From the NCBI GenBank assembly GCA_910587355.1, contig CAJUKF010000013.1, positions 1 to 54,678 on the forward strand: a stretch of 54,678 bases of DNA, given 5' to 3'. Positions 1 through 9,700 of this stretch are shown in pieces. Position numbers and translations under genes: made by a program. The notes below the pieces were generated by a model, which saw nothing but the letters and a program-made list of their open reading frames with translations, was not told where the DNA came from and did no database searches. The stretch comes from an uncultured Muribaculaceae bacterium (GTDB lineage Bacteria; Bacteroidota; Bacteroidia; Bacteroidales; Muribaculaceae). How positions within the stretch are numbered: position 1 is the stretch's first letter; each line of letters opens with the position of its first letter.

Positions 1-440
1 AACACGAAAGCAGGAGATAAACACCTGCGATTAGTGTTTACCTCCTACTCGATTGGGGGTGGCATGTATATGTAATTGTGCCGCGCGCAGTTTACGGGTG
101 TGCGATAGTCTGTATGTTATCAGTTACTCACAGTGGTTTTATCATGTAATTAAAAAGAGAGGGCCTGCAAATGCCTTATATTGAAGGAGGGCGATTGCAG
201 TTCCGGCATTATAGTGTGTTGCTCTTAAAAAGGATTTCTCCTGTTGCTGAATATAATGGCGACGAAAGTCGGTGACGCACAATTTATAGAGCCAATAGGT
301 CGGGTTAGGGTGCGGAATACTATCTGTCTGTATTGGTGGCAAATGTATCTGACATTGCTCTTTAATTTGCGTTTTCAGTGATTCCGTGCCTCTGAAATTG
401 AGGCAGGCGTTATTACAGGCCTTCCGTCAGTTTATTTATA
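1..440. other. Gene-free left edge, with one hairpin
   Basis: I see no recognisable gene here. A 66-codon minus-strand ORF (142-342) has no family resemblance that I know and is probably chance. The only clear structure is a hairpin at 12-46, listed separately. The stretch lies downstream of lptD, whose stop is at 441-443. It may be the 3' untranslated region of lptD or the flank of a gene outside the window. Confidence 0.5.
12..46. repeat. Imperfect inverted repeat (hairpin)
   Basis: The arms AGGAG-a-TAAACAC (12-24) and GTGTTTA-c-CTCCT (34-46) pair over 12 of 13 positions around a 9-base loop. No T-tract follows on either strand, so it is not a textbook terminator. It could be an RNA structure or the end of an element lying mostly outside the window. 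Confidence 0.5.
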
Positions 441-3230
441 TCAGTACCAGCGTATGCCGTTAGTGGCAGATGAGCGTTTGTCATATTTGAGGTCGCTCAG
501 CATCGAGGAGTTGACAGATATATGGAAGTTGTAGCTCTTGTACGGCCCTACCGGCACGAAACTTGCTGTCATTGTGAAACAGTGCAGGTCACGCGATATG
601 TTGCAGTTCATGTAGGCCAGTCGGTGAGTATCGAAATTGTAGGAGGCCGAGAATGAAAAATTCCATGCGGCCGTAGGCCGTATGTTTCCCGAAAACGACA
701 GGTTTTGAGTTATGCGGCTGTTGTACTCGAGTTTTTCTTTATTGAAGCTTCCGTAGCTGTAATTAATAGAGTAGTTTACCGAGAGGTTCCAAGGCACAGA
801 CCATTGTGCGTAGCCGTCAGGATTCATCTGCAGTTCACTGTCAGAGCTCTGTGACTCGCGCTGACGACGGTCGTATTCCTCTCCCGGGCCGATATCGTCG
901 TTGGTGTCGCTGTCGTTGGTGTCGTTATTGTCAGTTTTATTTTTCTTTTTGCGCTTGAAGGTATCGTTGTTGAATGTATAAGAGAACGATGTGCCTGTGC
1001 GCATCAGTTTTGCAAAGCCCTTGCCTGCCTGCAGGCGTGTGCGGTTCACTTTCACGGGCGAGCCATATTCGTTGAGCGCGTAAGTATAGGGGTCCCAGGT
1101 GGCCGACAGATTGAGATTGAAACCTTTGGTGAGACGCAGCATCAGCGTCGAGTTGATGTCGCTCCACCGCAGTGAGTCGGCTGCGAGATTGTAGCTTTGC
1201 GACAGGGATAGATTCTCGATGAGGGAGATTTTCTTTTCTCCGGTTGAATCATTGTTGCTCTTTACCTTCATTTCCAGATTATTTGCTATCTGGAAAGAAA
1301 TCGAACCGTTTTTACCCTGTGAGGGTACACCGAAGAGTGCGTTCTGAAAGTAGCTGTACTTGCGGATTTGCTCCTGCCCGCGAGAGTCCATGTAGCTGTA
1401 GCGGCCGTAATAGCCGAAGAAGTCAGAACCGAAATCGGGCGCACCGGCGAATGACAGAGACGGAGTGATTACCCAACGTATCATTTTCATCTTTTTGGCC
1501 AGAAATCCCACGGGCTGGAAGAAACCATATATTTTGGTGTCCATTGATACCGAAGCCTGGAAATCCCATACGTTGTAGAAGCCGTAGGTGGTGTCCATCT
1601 GCTCACGGTTGAGCTCGGTGTTCCAGCTGCGGCGCACTTTATTTGTATACATACGGTCTACAAAACGCAACGAGGGTGTGATGTTGATGTAATTGAGCAC
1701 ATTGAAAGTGGCAGATATCGGCAAGGTGTGACTCATGGCGTTTCTCCAGTCTTTGATGAGACTCTTTTTGAAGAACACGTTCTGCTTGGCCGTGAGAGAG
1801 TTCTGGAGAAGACCGGTGTATGAAATCTTTATTTTCTCGTACCAGCGTTCAGCGCCGATGGCTTTTTTCCGCTTGAAAGGATATAGCTGCGACAGTGTTA
1901 TGGTGACGTTGGGAAATGATACCGCAAGTGTTGAGTCCTGAGTGCGCTGGGCTATGTTGAATGTGGTCGAAAGACTCCATTTCGAGTTGGGAAAGCGGTA
2001 TGTCATGTTCACGCTCGAGCTCTTGGTGTTCTCGGTGAACGAGGGTGAGTAATATGAGTTGAGGTCGTTTCGCGTATACCCTGAGGTGGTGAAGTTCACA
2101 CTTGCCGAAAGTGACATGTTCGGGTTAAATTTTGCGTCCTGACTATGGCTCCATAACACTTGGAAGTTGGTCTGCGTAGCATAGTCGGGAGAACCTTTCT
2201 CTCCCGTTATAGTCTTCAGGTAAGAGACATTGAAATTGCCGTTGAACTTATATCGCCTGGCATAAGTTGAGCGAGCGGAGAGTCCCCATGAACCTTTTGT
2301 GTAGATTTCGCCGGTGAGGGCAAGGTCTATGTTGTCGTTGATTGCAAAGTAATAGCCGCCGTCGCGCAGATAGAATCCGCGGTTATAGTCGTCGCCGAAC
2401 GACGGTACTATCACGCCCGATGCGTATTTGTCGGTGAACGGGAAATAGCCGAAGGGCACTGCGAGCGGAAGAGGGAGGCCAGCGAGAACCATATATGCCG
2501 GTCCTACGACAATATTTTTACCGGGTTTGACTTTTGCCTTGGTCAGCTGGAAGTAGAAGTGTGGATTGTCGTGGTGGTCACATGTGGTATATTTGCCGTC
2601 GGCGATATAAAATTCCTCGTCTGTCGCTTTTTTTGTGGTGCCGCCGGTGAGATAGCCTTCGCCCTGCTGGGTCACAACGTTTTTGATGTAGCCTTTTGAA
2701 GTCTTGAAATTATAGTTCATCGTGGCTGCCTCGTAGTCGGTGCCGTTTTCGGTAAAAATGGGTTTGCCGGTGATTTCGCCGGTTGAATCGGGTCGTCCGA
2801 GTGCGAAAACAGTGTTATGGTTAAGGTCCATCTGGATTTCGGCCGCATCAAGTTTGATGTCGCCATAAGTAACGGAGCTGTTGCCGTACATGAAGGCGGA
2901 ATCGCGGCGGACAATCGTCATTGAGTCGGCCGATGTGAATATTACCGGTGCGTCAAGGTCTACTTTTGTATTTACTATGCGGGATTTTTTCTGTAATTGA
3001 GGAGCGTTTGCCGCAGGTACTACGAGCACCGAATCGCTGTCGGCGTTTGTCGCGAGGACGGAAGGAAGTATGGTGTCGGGAAGAATTGAGTCGATGCGGT
3101 CAACGGCATTGCTGTCCGCGCCCAGAGGGGTAGACAAATCAAGTGTGTCGTCGGATTCTGCGGAGCCGAAGACACTTATGGCGCAGATGGCAGTGATGAA
3201 TGCCGCTATATATATGGTGAGAGATTTCAA
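441..3230 (-). CDS. lptD: LPS-assembly outer membrane protein LptD
   Basis: This is the outer-membrane beta-barrel that inserts lipopolysaccharide into the outer leaflet, normally partnered by LptE. After the signal peptide comes an OstA/LptA-like region (roughly residues 60-200, with short beta-jellyroll strands and the GKPIFTENGTDYEA stretch). A long barrel of alternating aromatic and polar strands runs to a C-terminal ...RWY. Length (about 929 residues) fits Bacteroidetes LptD. I place the start at the TTG at 3228-3230. It gives a good signal peptide (K-S-L-T, then a hydrophobic stretch ending VFGSA) and lies just after a TAACTTTG promoter box that falls inside the longer reading frame. 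In-frame ATGs at 3281 and 3275 are alternatives. The gene diverges from the small TPR gene at 3461. Confidence 0.88.
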   Translation of the reverse strand: MKSLTIYIAAFITAICAISVFGSAESDDTLDLSTPLGADSNAVDRIDSILPDTILPSVLATNADSDSVLVVPAANAPQLQKKSRIVNTKVDLDAPVIFTSADSMTIVRRDSAFMYGNSSVTYGDIKLDAAEIQMDLNHNTVFALGRPDSTGEITGKPIFTENGTDYEAATMNYNFKTSKGYIKNVVTQQGEGYLTGGTTKKATDEEFYIADGKYTTCDHHDNPHFYFQLTKAKVKPGKNIVVGPAYMVLAGLPLPLAVPFGYFPFTDKYASGVIVPSFGDDYNRGFYLRDGGYYFAINDNIDLALTGEIYTKGSWGLSARSTYARRYKFNGNFNVSYLKTITGEKGSPDYATQTNFQVLWSHSQDAKFNPNMSLSASVNFTTSGYTRNDLNSYYSPSFTENTKSSSVNMTYRFPNSKWSLSTTFNIAQRTQDSTLAVSFPNVTITLSQLYPFKRKKAIGAERWYEKIKISYTGLLQNSLTAKQNVFFKKSLIKDWRNAMSHTLPISATFNVLNYINITPSLRFVDRMYTNKVRRSWNTELNREQMDTTYGFYNVWDFQASVSMDTKIYGFFQPVGFLAKKMKMIRWVITPSLSFAGAPDFGSDFFGYYGRYSYMDSRGQEQIRKYSYFQNALFGVPSQGKNGSISFQIANNLEMKVKSNNDSTGEKKISLIENLSLSQSYNLAADSLRWSDINSTLMLRLTKGFNLNLSATWDPYTYALNEYGSPVKVNRTRLQAGKGFAKLMRTGTSFSYTFNNDTFKRKKKNKTDNNDTNDSDTNDDIGPGEEYDRRQRESQSSDSELQMNPDGYAQWSVPWNLSVNYSINYSYGSFNKEKLEYNSRITQNLSFSGNIRPTAAWNFSFSASYNFDTHRLAYMNCNISRDLHCFTMTASFVPVGPYKSYNFHISVNSSMLSDLKYDKRSSATNGIRWY

Positions 3231-3250
3231 TTCTCCAGCTGTTTGAGTGG

Positions 3251-3258
3251 CAAAGTTA
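3251..3258 (-). promoter_or_regulatory. Promoter -7 box for lptD
   Basis: On the minus strand this reads TAACTTTG, a perfect match to the Bacteroidetes -7 consensus TAnnTTTG. It is embedded in the common GCAAAGTTACGAAAA context. No good -33 TTTG was found 19-21 bases upstream. Transcription would begin about 3244, so the lptD start should be the TTG at 3230, not the upstream ATGs. Confidence 0.5.
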
Positions 3259-3374
3259 CGAAAAAATGCCCGCATTGCCATATTCTGTTCCAATCTCTTT
3301 GCTCAAGCTGTTGTTTTTAACACAGACTTTAACACAGACAGAACTCAGCAGACCTCTTTTCGCTATAAAAAGCG

Positions 3375-3382
3375 TATATTTG
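3375..3382 (+). promoter_or_regulatory. Promoter -7 box for the TPR gene
   Basis: TATATTTG on the plus strand matches the TAnnTTTG consensus and lies 78 bases upstream of the TPR start codon. No exact TTTG is present at the -33 position. Confidence 0.4.
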
Positions 3383-3460
3383 CGGTTGGTTGACGTAAGA
3401 GAACGAACACTGTGTTCTGCTTCTGCGTTCAATCTGCGAGGCACCTCCTGATAATGTATT

Positions 3461-3718
3461 ATGGATAGAGATAAAATCAAGATTCTTTTTGATGCCAACC
3501 GTCTGTCAGACGCTGCACAGTTGCTGAATGAACGCCCTGAAGATTCGTGGGCTCAGTATATGCTGGGACGCATAGCCTGGAAGGAAGGCAGGCGCGCCGA
3601 TGCAATCGAATACTACGAACGCGCGGCAGCCTCCGATCCGGAGTCGGAGGCTGCCGTGGCGCTCGAACAGGCGCAAGAGATAATGAATTTCTTTAATAAG
3701 GATTTGTATAATCCCTGA
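3461..3718 (+). CDS. Small TPR-like protein
   Basis: This is an 85-residue, mostly helical protein with no signal peptide, so probably cytoplasmic. Residues 26-60 (AQYMLGRIAWKEGRRADAIEYYERAAASDP) fit one tetratricopeptide repeat with the usual small residues at A8, G15, A27 and P32-like positions, so a protein-protein interaction role is likely but the partner is unknown. It starts at the ATG downstream of a TAnnTTTG box. It converges with the DUF4831 gene, with only 9 bases between the stops. A 13-bp perfect inverted repeat lies within its coding sequence (3624-3656). Confidence 0.75.
   Translation: MDRDKIKILFDANRLSDAAQLLNERPEDSWAQYMLGRIAWKEGRRADAIEYYERAAASDPESEAAVALEQAQEIMNFFNKDLYNP
3624..3656. 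repeat. Perfect 13-bp inverted repeat inside the TPR gene
   Basis: Arms CGGCAGCCTCCGA (3624-3636) and TCGGAGGCTGCCG (3644-3656) surround a 7-base loop. It is strong enough to form an RNA hairpin in the last third of the coding sequence. It has no T-tract. Confidence 0.7.
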
Positions 3719-3727
3719 TTACTGACG

Positions 3728-4810
3728 TTACTCGGTCATTGGTGCGAGTTTGACTACGGCTCCGGTTGTGGTGTCGAATGTCACACTGTAGGGCTGGCGT
3801 TTGTCAGAAAAGAGGGCCGGATTGAGACCGAATACGACTCCGAGCTGAGCCAGAGGTACTTCAGCCGAAGCTATGCTGCGTCCGGCATAGCTGACAGTGA
3901 CCTGAGCGGTGCCTGGAATGCGGTATGCGACACCGCCTTTGGGGAATGCTTTAGGTCCGCCTTTCTCGGTGAGGGGCAGTTCGCCGCGTTCGAGAATTTT
4001 TACGTCAAGTGTGATTGGAGTGCCTGCAAGGTTATCCGGTTCAAGAATGCCGTCAACGGCCGATAGCCGTGCGATGACTTTGTTGTCGGTGGCTGTAGAA
4101 TCGGGTATAAATGTCACTTTTTCCACTACGGTACGTGTTGTGCTGACGCCGGCGAACATTGCCGTGAGGGCGGCTTCCTGAGCTGCGAGATTGTCAAGCA
4201 CAAGTTTCATTGCGTCACCGTCGGCGGGCGGATTGTCGGCCTGTCCCGAAAGAATGTCGGAGCGGGTTTCACGCAGTTCGAAGATGCGCTGTGCCGCAAG
4301 TTCGGCTTTCTTTGATACAGATGCGCTGCGGGCCATATCCTGTGTCACGGCCTGCCGGGCTGCGGGGCCTTCGAGAGGCGATGGTGTGGCTGCCTGAGCG
4401 GCTGGTACAAGAGGCATTATTGATGGAGCTCCATCGGCATTGATGCCCATGGGAATATTGTCGGGCGAGAGTGTCATGAAAACGGATGAGCCGTTTTTGA
4501 ACTGCGCCAGCCATTGCTGGCGGGAGTCTGCCACACCTCTGGGAACAATCGTTACGCTTTTGAGTTCGGCAGAGAGAACATCGCTTTTTATAGCGTCGTT
4601 GATGCCTAAGTGGCGTCGTGCATAGTTATAAAATTCGCCCGGATGCTCCTGTGTGAGTTCGGCTTCGAGATAGATGTCGAGCGCTGTGAGAGGCAGAGAG
4701 TATACCAGGCCGTACTCTGTCGCTTTACCGGCGTCGAGACGCGTTGATGTCTGAGCCGGAGCTGAGGCGGCGAGCGCTAGGGCCGCAAGGGCGATAATGG
4801 TCTTTTTCAT
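3728..4810 (-). CDS. DUF4831 family protein, exported
   Basis: This 360-residue protein carries a cleavable signal peptide (MKKTIIALAALALAASAPAQ) and so is exported, probably to the periplasm. The body resembles the Bacteroidetes-specific DUF4831 family: an N-terminal 'GLVYSLPLTALDIYLEAE' strand, an E/R-rich helical middle (FELRETRSDILSGQAD) and C-terminal beta strands. Its function is not known. Its ATG overlaps the TGA of nnr (ATGA at 4807-4810), so the two are translationally coupled. It is the last gene of the dnaE-trxA-nnr operon. Confidence 0.75.
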   Translation of the reverse strand: MKKTIIALAALALAASAPAQTSTRLDAGKATEYGLVYSLPLTALDIYLEAELTQEHPGEFYNYARRHLGINDAIKSDVLSAELKSVTIVPRGVADSRQQWLAQFKNGSSVFMTLSPDNIPMGINADGAPSIMPLVPAAQAATPSPLEGPAARQAVTQDMARSASVSKKAELAAQRIFELRETRSDILSGQADNPPADGDAMKLVLDNLAAQEAALTAMFAGVSTTRTVVEKVTFIPDSTATDNKVIARLSAVDGILEPDNLAGTPITLDVKILERGELPLTEKGGPKAFPKGGVAYRIPGTAQVTVSYAGRSIASAEVPLAQLGVVFGLNPALFSDKRQPYSVTFDTTTGAVVKLAPMTE

Positions 4811-6423
4811 TGGCGTGGAGATGTGGCGCCTGCCGGGCGCGGGTTGAGAATGGATTCGATTGCCGGGCCTACGGCGTCGGCGATATCCTCCGCTGTAGTC
4901 CCCTGTATGCCGTTTGTCTGTGCTGCAATCCGACCTGCGATGCCGTGAACGTATACTGCTGCTACTGCTGCTACTTCGGGCATCATTCTCATTGCTACGA
5001 ATCCGGCCATTATGCCGGTAAGCACGTCGCCGCTGCCGGCGGTAGCAAGAGCTTCGGTACCTGAAGAATTCACCACAATGGAGCCGTCGGGCCAGATAGT
5101 GAGAGTGTAGTGGCCTTTGAGCACAATGATTATTTTGTGTCGGTTGGCCATTTCGAGAGCTTTGATGACACGGGAGGCGTGCGAACTCTGGGCACCGAAA
5201 AGACGGTCGAATTCGCCGGCGTGGGGCGTAAGTATCGAGCGCGCCGGAATGAAATCAATCAGTGACGGTTTCGATGCCATGCAGTTGAGGGCGTCGGCAT
5301 CAAGAATCAATGGCTTGCCTTTGTTGAAGCAGGCTTTGAGGAATATCTCGAGGCCGCGGACCGTTTCGTCGGAAGTGCCTATGCCGGGCCCTATGGCCAC
5401 ACCCTCGCAGTCGTGAGGATTGTCGAAGTTGTGGATGTCGATGTCGCTCCCGTCAGTGGTGAACATGGCCGATGGCACGGACGACTGCATCACATAGAAA
5501 GCGCATCGCGGGCCGTGGCATGTGACCCGTCCGCAACCTGAGCGCGTGGCGGCCCGGGTCGCGAGCACGGCTGCTCCGAGCATACCGTACGAGCCGGCGA
5601 AAATGAGTGCGTTGCCGAGTTCGTTCTTCGAAGCCATCATAGGCCGGACGGGGAGTACGGTGCGCACGGCCTTGGCATCAATCATGCGGGTGGTGCAGCG
5701 CACTTCCTTCATGGCATCGGCATCGAAAGGCACGTTCAGGGTCTTCCAGCGGCCTATGAGTTCGGCGTTTTCGGTCATGAAGAACGACAGAGTCGGGCCT
5801 ACAAGAGTCAGAGTGAGGTCGGCGTGTATGATATTGCGATTTATCATGCCAACACCGAGGTCGGTTGTCATGCCCGAAGGGAGGTCGATTGACACCACTC
5901 GTGGCCGGGCTTCGTTTATGAGGCGAGCCACGGTCTGATAACCGCCTCGGAGCGGTTTCTTATATTCGCTGCCGAATATGCCGTCGATGACAATTGTATG
6001 GTGGTTCATCACCGGCATTTCGAAGCTTTCGGCAGGATTGATGAATTCCTGAAGCGCCTCGGCACCGGCTACTTTCACAAAAGTATCGCGGGCCTTGACT
6101 GTGTCGGGAATAAGCATTTCGCCGCCGATGTTAAAAAGGACTGCTTTCACCGGAGCGCCGGCCATATAGAGCTGCGATGCGGCCGAAAGCGCGTATGCGC
6201 CGCAGATGCCGTCGCCGGCGAAGATTATTATTTCGGCTTTCGAGGAGCCGCGGAACTCGTCGACCTCGATAGCCACCTGACGGCCCACTTGCTCAACGAA
6301 CACACGCCGGCGCTCGAACCACAGCGCCTGCCGCTGCGTATCGAGCTCGGCAATGTCGTCGAGGCGTCCGAGTGTGGCGTCGACTATCCGCTCAATGTCG
6401 CCGGGCGTGTAAATGTTCTTCAT
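4807..6423 (-). CDS. nnr: Bifunctional NAD(P)HX epimerase/dehydratase, epimerase motif degraded
   Basis: This fusion protein repairs hydrated NAD(P)H. The N-terminal YjeF_N domain (about 1-215) would epimerise R-NAD(P)HX. The C-terminal ribokinase-like domain (about 240-525) is the ADP-dependent dehydratase. The dehydratase looks intact: GNALIFAGSYGM, LDADALN, LTPHAGEF and TAGSGDVLTGIMAG are all present. In the epimerase domain the usual GPGNNGGDA loop reads GDGICGAYA, so both Asn and the Asp are gone, although the later IDGIFGS and SIDLPSGM motifs remain. The epimerase may therefore be inactive or altered. Length (538 residues) is slightly above the usual 500-510. It lies 18 bases after trxA and overlaps the next gene by ATGA. 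Confidence 0.9.
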   Translation of the reverse strand: MKNIYTPGDIERIVDATLGRLDDIAELDTQRQALWFERRRVFVEQVGRQVAIEVDEFRGSSKAEIIIFAGDGICGAYALSAASQLYMAGAPVKAVLFNIGGEMLIPDTVKARDTFVKVAGAEALQEFINPAESFEMPVMNHHTIVIDGIFGSEYKKPLRGGYQTVARLINEARPRVVSIDLPSGMTTDLGVGMINRNIIHADLTLTLVGPTLSFFMTENAELIGRWKTLNVPFDADAMKEVRCTTRMIDAKAVRTVLPVRPMMASKNELGNALIFAGSYGMLGAAVLATRAATRSGCGRVTCHGPRCAFYVMQSSVPSAMFTTDGSDIDIHNFDNPHDCEGVAIGPGIGTSDETVRGLEIFLKACFNKGKPLILDADALNCMASKPSLIDFIPARSILTPHAGEFDRLFGAQSSHASRVIKALEMANRHKIIIVLKGHYTLTIWPDGSIVVNSSGTEALATAGSGDVLTGIMAGFVAMRMMPEVAAVAAVYVHGIAGRIAAQTNGIQGTTAEDIADAVGPAIESILNPRPAGATSPRQ

Positions 6424-6441
6424 TGAGTAAGTCTGAGTTTT

Positions 6442-6768
6442 TCAGCGTGCTATGAGTTCATCGATTTTTGCGCGTATGGCGTCGGCTTTCTGGCTGCCTA
6501 CGAGACGGATGTCAGATACTTTCTTGCCGTCCTTGAAGAAGAGTATAGTGGGGAGCGAGCGGACACCGTTCTCGGAGCAGAAGTCGTTCTCTTCGTCAAC
6601 GTTGTACTTGCCTACGACGGCACGGCCTTCGTATTCTTTGGCGATTTCGTCTACCACGGGAGCCATAGCCATGCAGGGGGCGCAGTATGTTGCCCAGAAA
6701 TCGATTACCACGGGCTGGCCGGTGGCGATTACTTCGTTTACGTTCTTGTCTGTGAATTGAAATGCCAT
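6442..6768 (-). CDS. trxA: Thioredoxin
   Basis: This 108-residue cytoplasmic thioredoxin has the fold landmarks FWATYCAPC, PVVDEIA, YNVDEEND and a cis-Pro segment SLPTILFFKDG. The active site is Y-C-A-P-C rather than the usual W-C-G-P-C. Ala between the cysteines is tolerated in thioredoxin-like proteins but may shift the redox potential. There is an extra Cys in NDFCSENG. No signal peptide is present. It lies 21 bases downstream of dnaE and 18 upstream of nnr in the same direction, so it is probably co-transcribed. Confidence 0.92.
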   Translation of the reverse strand: MAFQFTDKNVNEVIATGQPVVIDFWATYCAPCMAMAPVVDEIAKEYEGRAVVGKYNVDEENDFCSENGVRSLPTILFFKDGKKVSDIRLVGSQKADAIRAKIDELIAR

Positions 6769-6789
6769 TGTATTATGATTATTAAGTGA

Positions 6790-9700
6790 TTATGCAGTGA
6801 TGTTATGACGTTTTATACTGTAGTCGATATTCAGGTTGTCGAGTGTCTGCACGAATTTACGTGAGAGACGTATGCGCAGCGATGTCGACAGATGCACTTT
6901 GCGGCCTATGTCTCCGGCATAGAGCATCATCGACAGGGGAACGGGCGATGGTTCGCCCGGGGCTGCCTCGCCCGAGAAAGCCGGGTCGACCAGAAGCTCC
7001 ATTACCTGCGATGTCTGCGACGGATTGATGCGAAGGGTAATATCCTCTATCAGTTTGCCGCGCAGGCCTTCGAGCGGCATGATACGGTCGAGGCTGAAAC
7101 GCAGATTCTTCACGCCGGTTGCGCGGTTGGTGAACTCCTTGTAAGTGCCTACGACCATTACGGTCGTGCCGACAACGAGCAGATGAGCGAATTCGGCCCT
7201 TTGTTTCTCGAATATTGCGAAGTCGGTGGTGCCGGAGTAATCTTCCACTTTGACGATATGGAAAGAACCGTTGGCGCTTTTGCGCTCTTCGATTTCTACA
7301 ATCATACCTGCGAAAGAGAACGGTGCCGGAGTAGGCGCGGCGATTTCGTTTTTCTCGGCAGCAGTCATCTGAACGCCGAAGTTGACTTCGAGCCAGAACG
7401 GGTCGAGCGGATGCGCCGAGAGATACATGCCCACAAGCTGGCGCTCTTTGTTGAGGCGTACGAGGCTGTCCCATGCCGGTGCAGCCGGTATTTTGGGACG
7501 GCTTTCGGCAAGAAGTTCCTCGTCGTCGAAACCGAAAAGCGATACTGAAGCCATGCGAGCTTCGCTCTGATGCTGGGCTCCGTAGCGCAGCAGCTGCTCG
7601 GCCACGGTTTCACCGCGTTTGCCTACCTCTGCGGCGAGGTCTTCGCGTTTCACGCCCTCGAAACAGTCGAATGCGCCGGCAAGCACAAGGTTGTCGAATA
7701 CTCGGCGGTTGATAGCCGAAGCCGGCACACGCTCCACGAAGTCGTAGATGTCCTTGAAGCGTCCGCCTTTCTCTCGTGTCTCGATGATATTGCGCACCAC
7801 ATCGGCACCTATACCTTTGATTGCCGACAGCCCGAAACGTATCACTCCCGTCTTGGCTACACTGAAAGTAGAGTATGATTCATTGATGTCAGGACCTTTT
7901 ACCTCTATGTTCATGGCCTTGCATTCGTCCATATAGAATGTGAGCTTCGTGATATCGTCGAGGTTTCGGCTCAGTACGGCAGCCATGAACTCTGCGGGGT
8001 AGTTGGCTTTGAGATAGCCTGTCTGGAATGCTACCCAGCTGTAACATGTCGCGTGACTCTTGTTGAAGGCATAGGAAGCGAATTTCTCCCACTCGGCCCA
8101 TATTTTTTCGAGCACTTCGGGCTTATGGCCTTTGGCTTGTCCGCCGGAGAGGAATTTGCCTTTGAGCTCGTTCATCTTTTCGATAAGTTTCTTACCCATG
8201 GCTTTGCGGAGCGTGTCGCTCTGGCCGCGGGTGAAGCCGGCAAGCAGACGCGATAGGAGCATCACCTGTTCCTGATAGACTGTGATGCCGTATGTGTCCT
8301 TGAGGTAAACTTCCATTTCGGGAATATCGTACACAATGGGCTTCTTTCCCTGCTTGCGTGCGATGAAGTCGGGAATATTTTCCATAGGCCCCGGACGATA
8401 GAGGGCGTTCATGGCTATGAGGTCCTCGAATACGGTGGGTTTGAGTTCGCGCAGATAGCGTTGCATGCCGGGAGACTCGAACTGGAATGTGCCCACGGTG
8501 GCACCGCGGCTGTAGAGTTCGTATGTCTTGGGGTCGTCGATTGGAATCGTGTCTATGTCGAGCTCTATGCCCTGCGACTGTTTGATATTCGCCACGGCCT
8601 CGCGGATAATCGATAGGGTCTTGAGGCCGAGGAAGTCCATTTTTATGAGGCCTGTGTCTTCTATCACGCGGCCTTCGTACTGGGTCACGAGTATGCGGTC
8701 GCCGTTTTTGTCGGCGGCGGTGCTTACGGGCACCCAGTCGGTGACATCGTCGCGGCAGATGATTACACCGCAGGCGTGTACGCCCACATTGCGTATTGTG
8801 CCTTCGAGTTTGTCGGCGAAATTCATTATTTCGGCCACACCCGGGTCCTTATCCATTTCGGTACGGAATTCGGGCACATAATTTATGCAGTTGGCCACTG
8901 TCTGCTTCAGCTCTTTGTCGGGACGGTTGGGGTCGGCCGGCATGTGCTTTGGAATGAGCTTTGTGAGCAGATTGGAGGTGGAGGGCGGATAGCTCATCAC
9001 TCGAGCGACATCCTTGATGGCCGATTTCGCGGCCATGGTACCGTAGGTGATGATATGGGCAACGTTTGCGGCACCGTAACGCTCGGTGACGTAGTTGAGT
9101 ACCGTTTCGCGGCCGTCGTCATCGAAGTCAACATCAATATCGGGGAGAGAGATACGGTCGGGGTTGAGGAATCGTTCGAAGAGGAGGTCGTATTTCAGGG
9201 GGTCAATCTGCGTGATGCCGAGACAATACGCCACTACTGAGCCGGCGGCCGAGCCTCGGCCGGGACCGATGCTTACGCCGAGCTGTCGGCCTACACGGAT
9301 GAAGTCCTCCACGATGAGGAAGTATCCGGGAAAGCCCATGGTCTTCATTATATGGAGCTCGAAACGTATGCGGTCGTCGATTTCCTGTGACAGGGGCGTG
9401 CCGTAGCGGCGCGCGGCTCCCTCGTATGTGATTTTGCGCAGATAGTCTGCCTCGAATTTGATGCGGTAGAGTTTCTCGTAGCCTCCGAGACGCGCTATTT
9501 TCTTGTCGCCGTCTTCTTTCGACATCACCACGTTGCCGTTTTCGTCCTGTGTGAACTCGTCGTAAAGTTCTTTCTCGGTAATACGGGTGCGATACTCGGC
9601 TTCGGTGCCGAAATCTTCGGGGATGGCAAAGTTCGGCATAATCGGAGCATGGTCGATATCATATTCCTCGACTTTTGCGGCGATTTCGACTGTGTTTGTT

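Noticed and set aside
142..342. 66-codon minus-strand ORF at the left edge
   Set aside because: No similarity, no promoter and no ribosome-binding context that I can defend.
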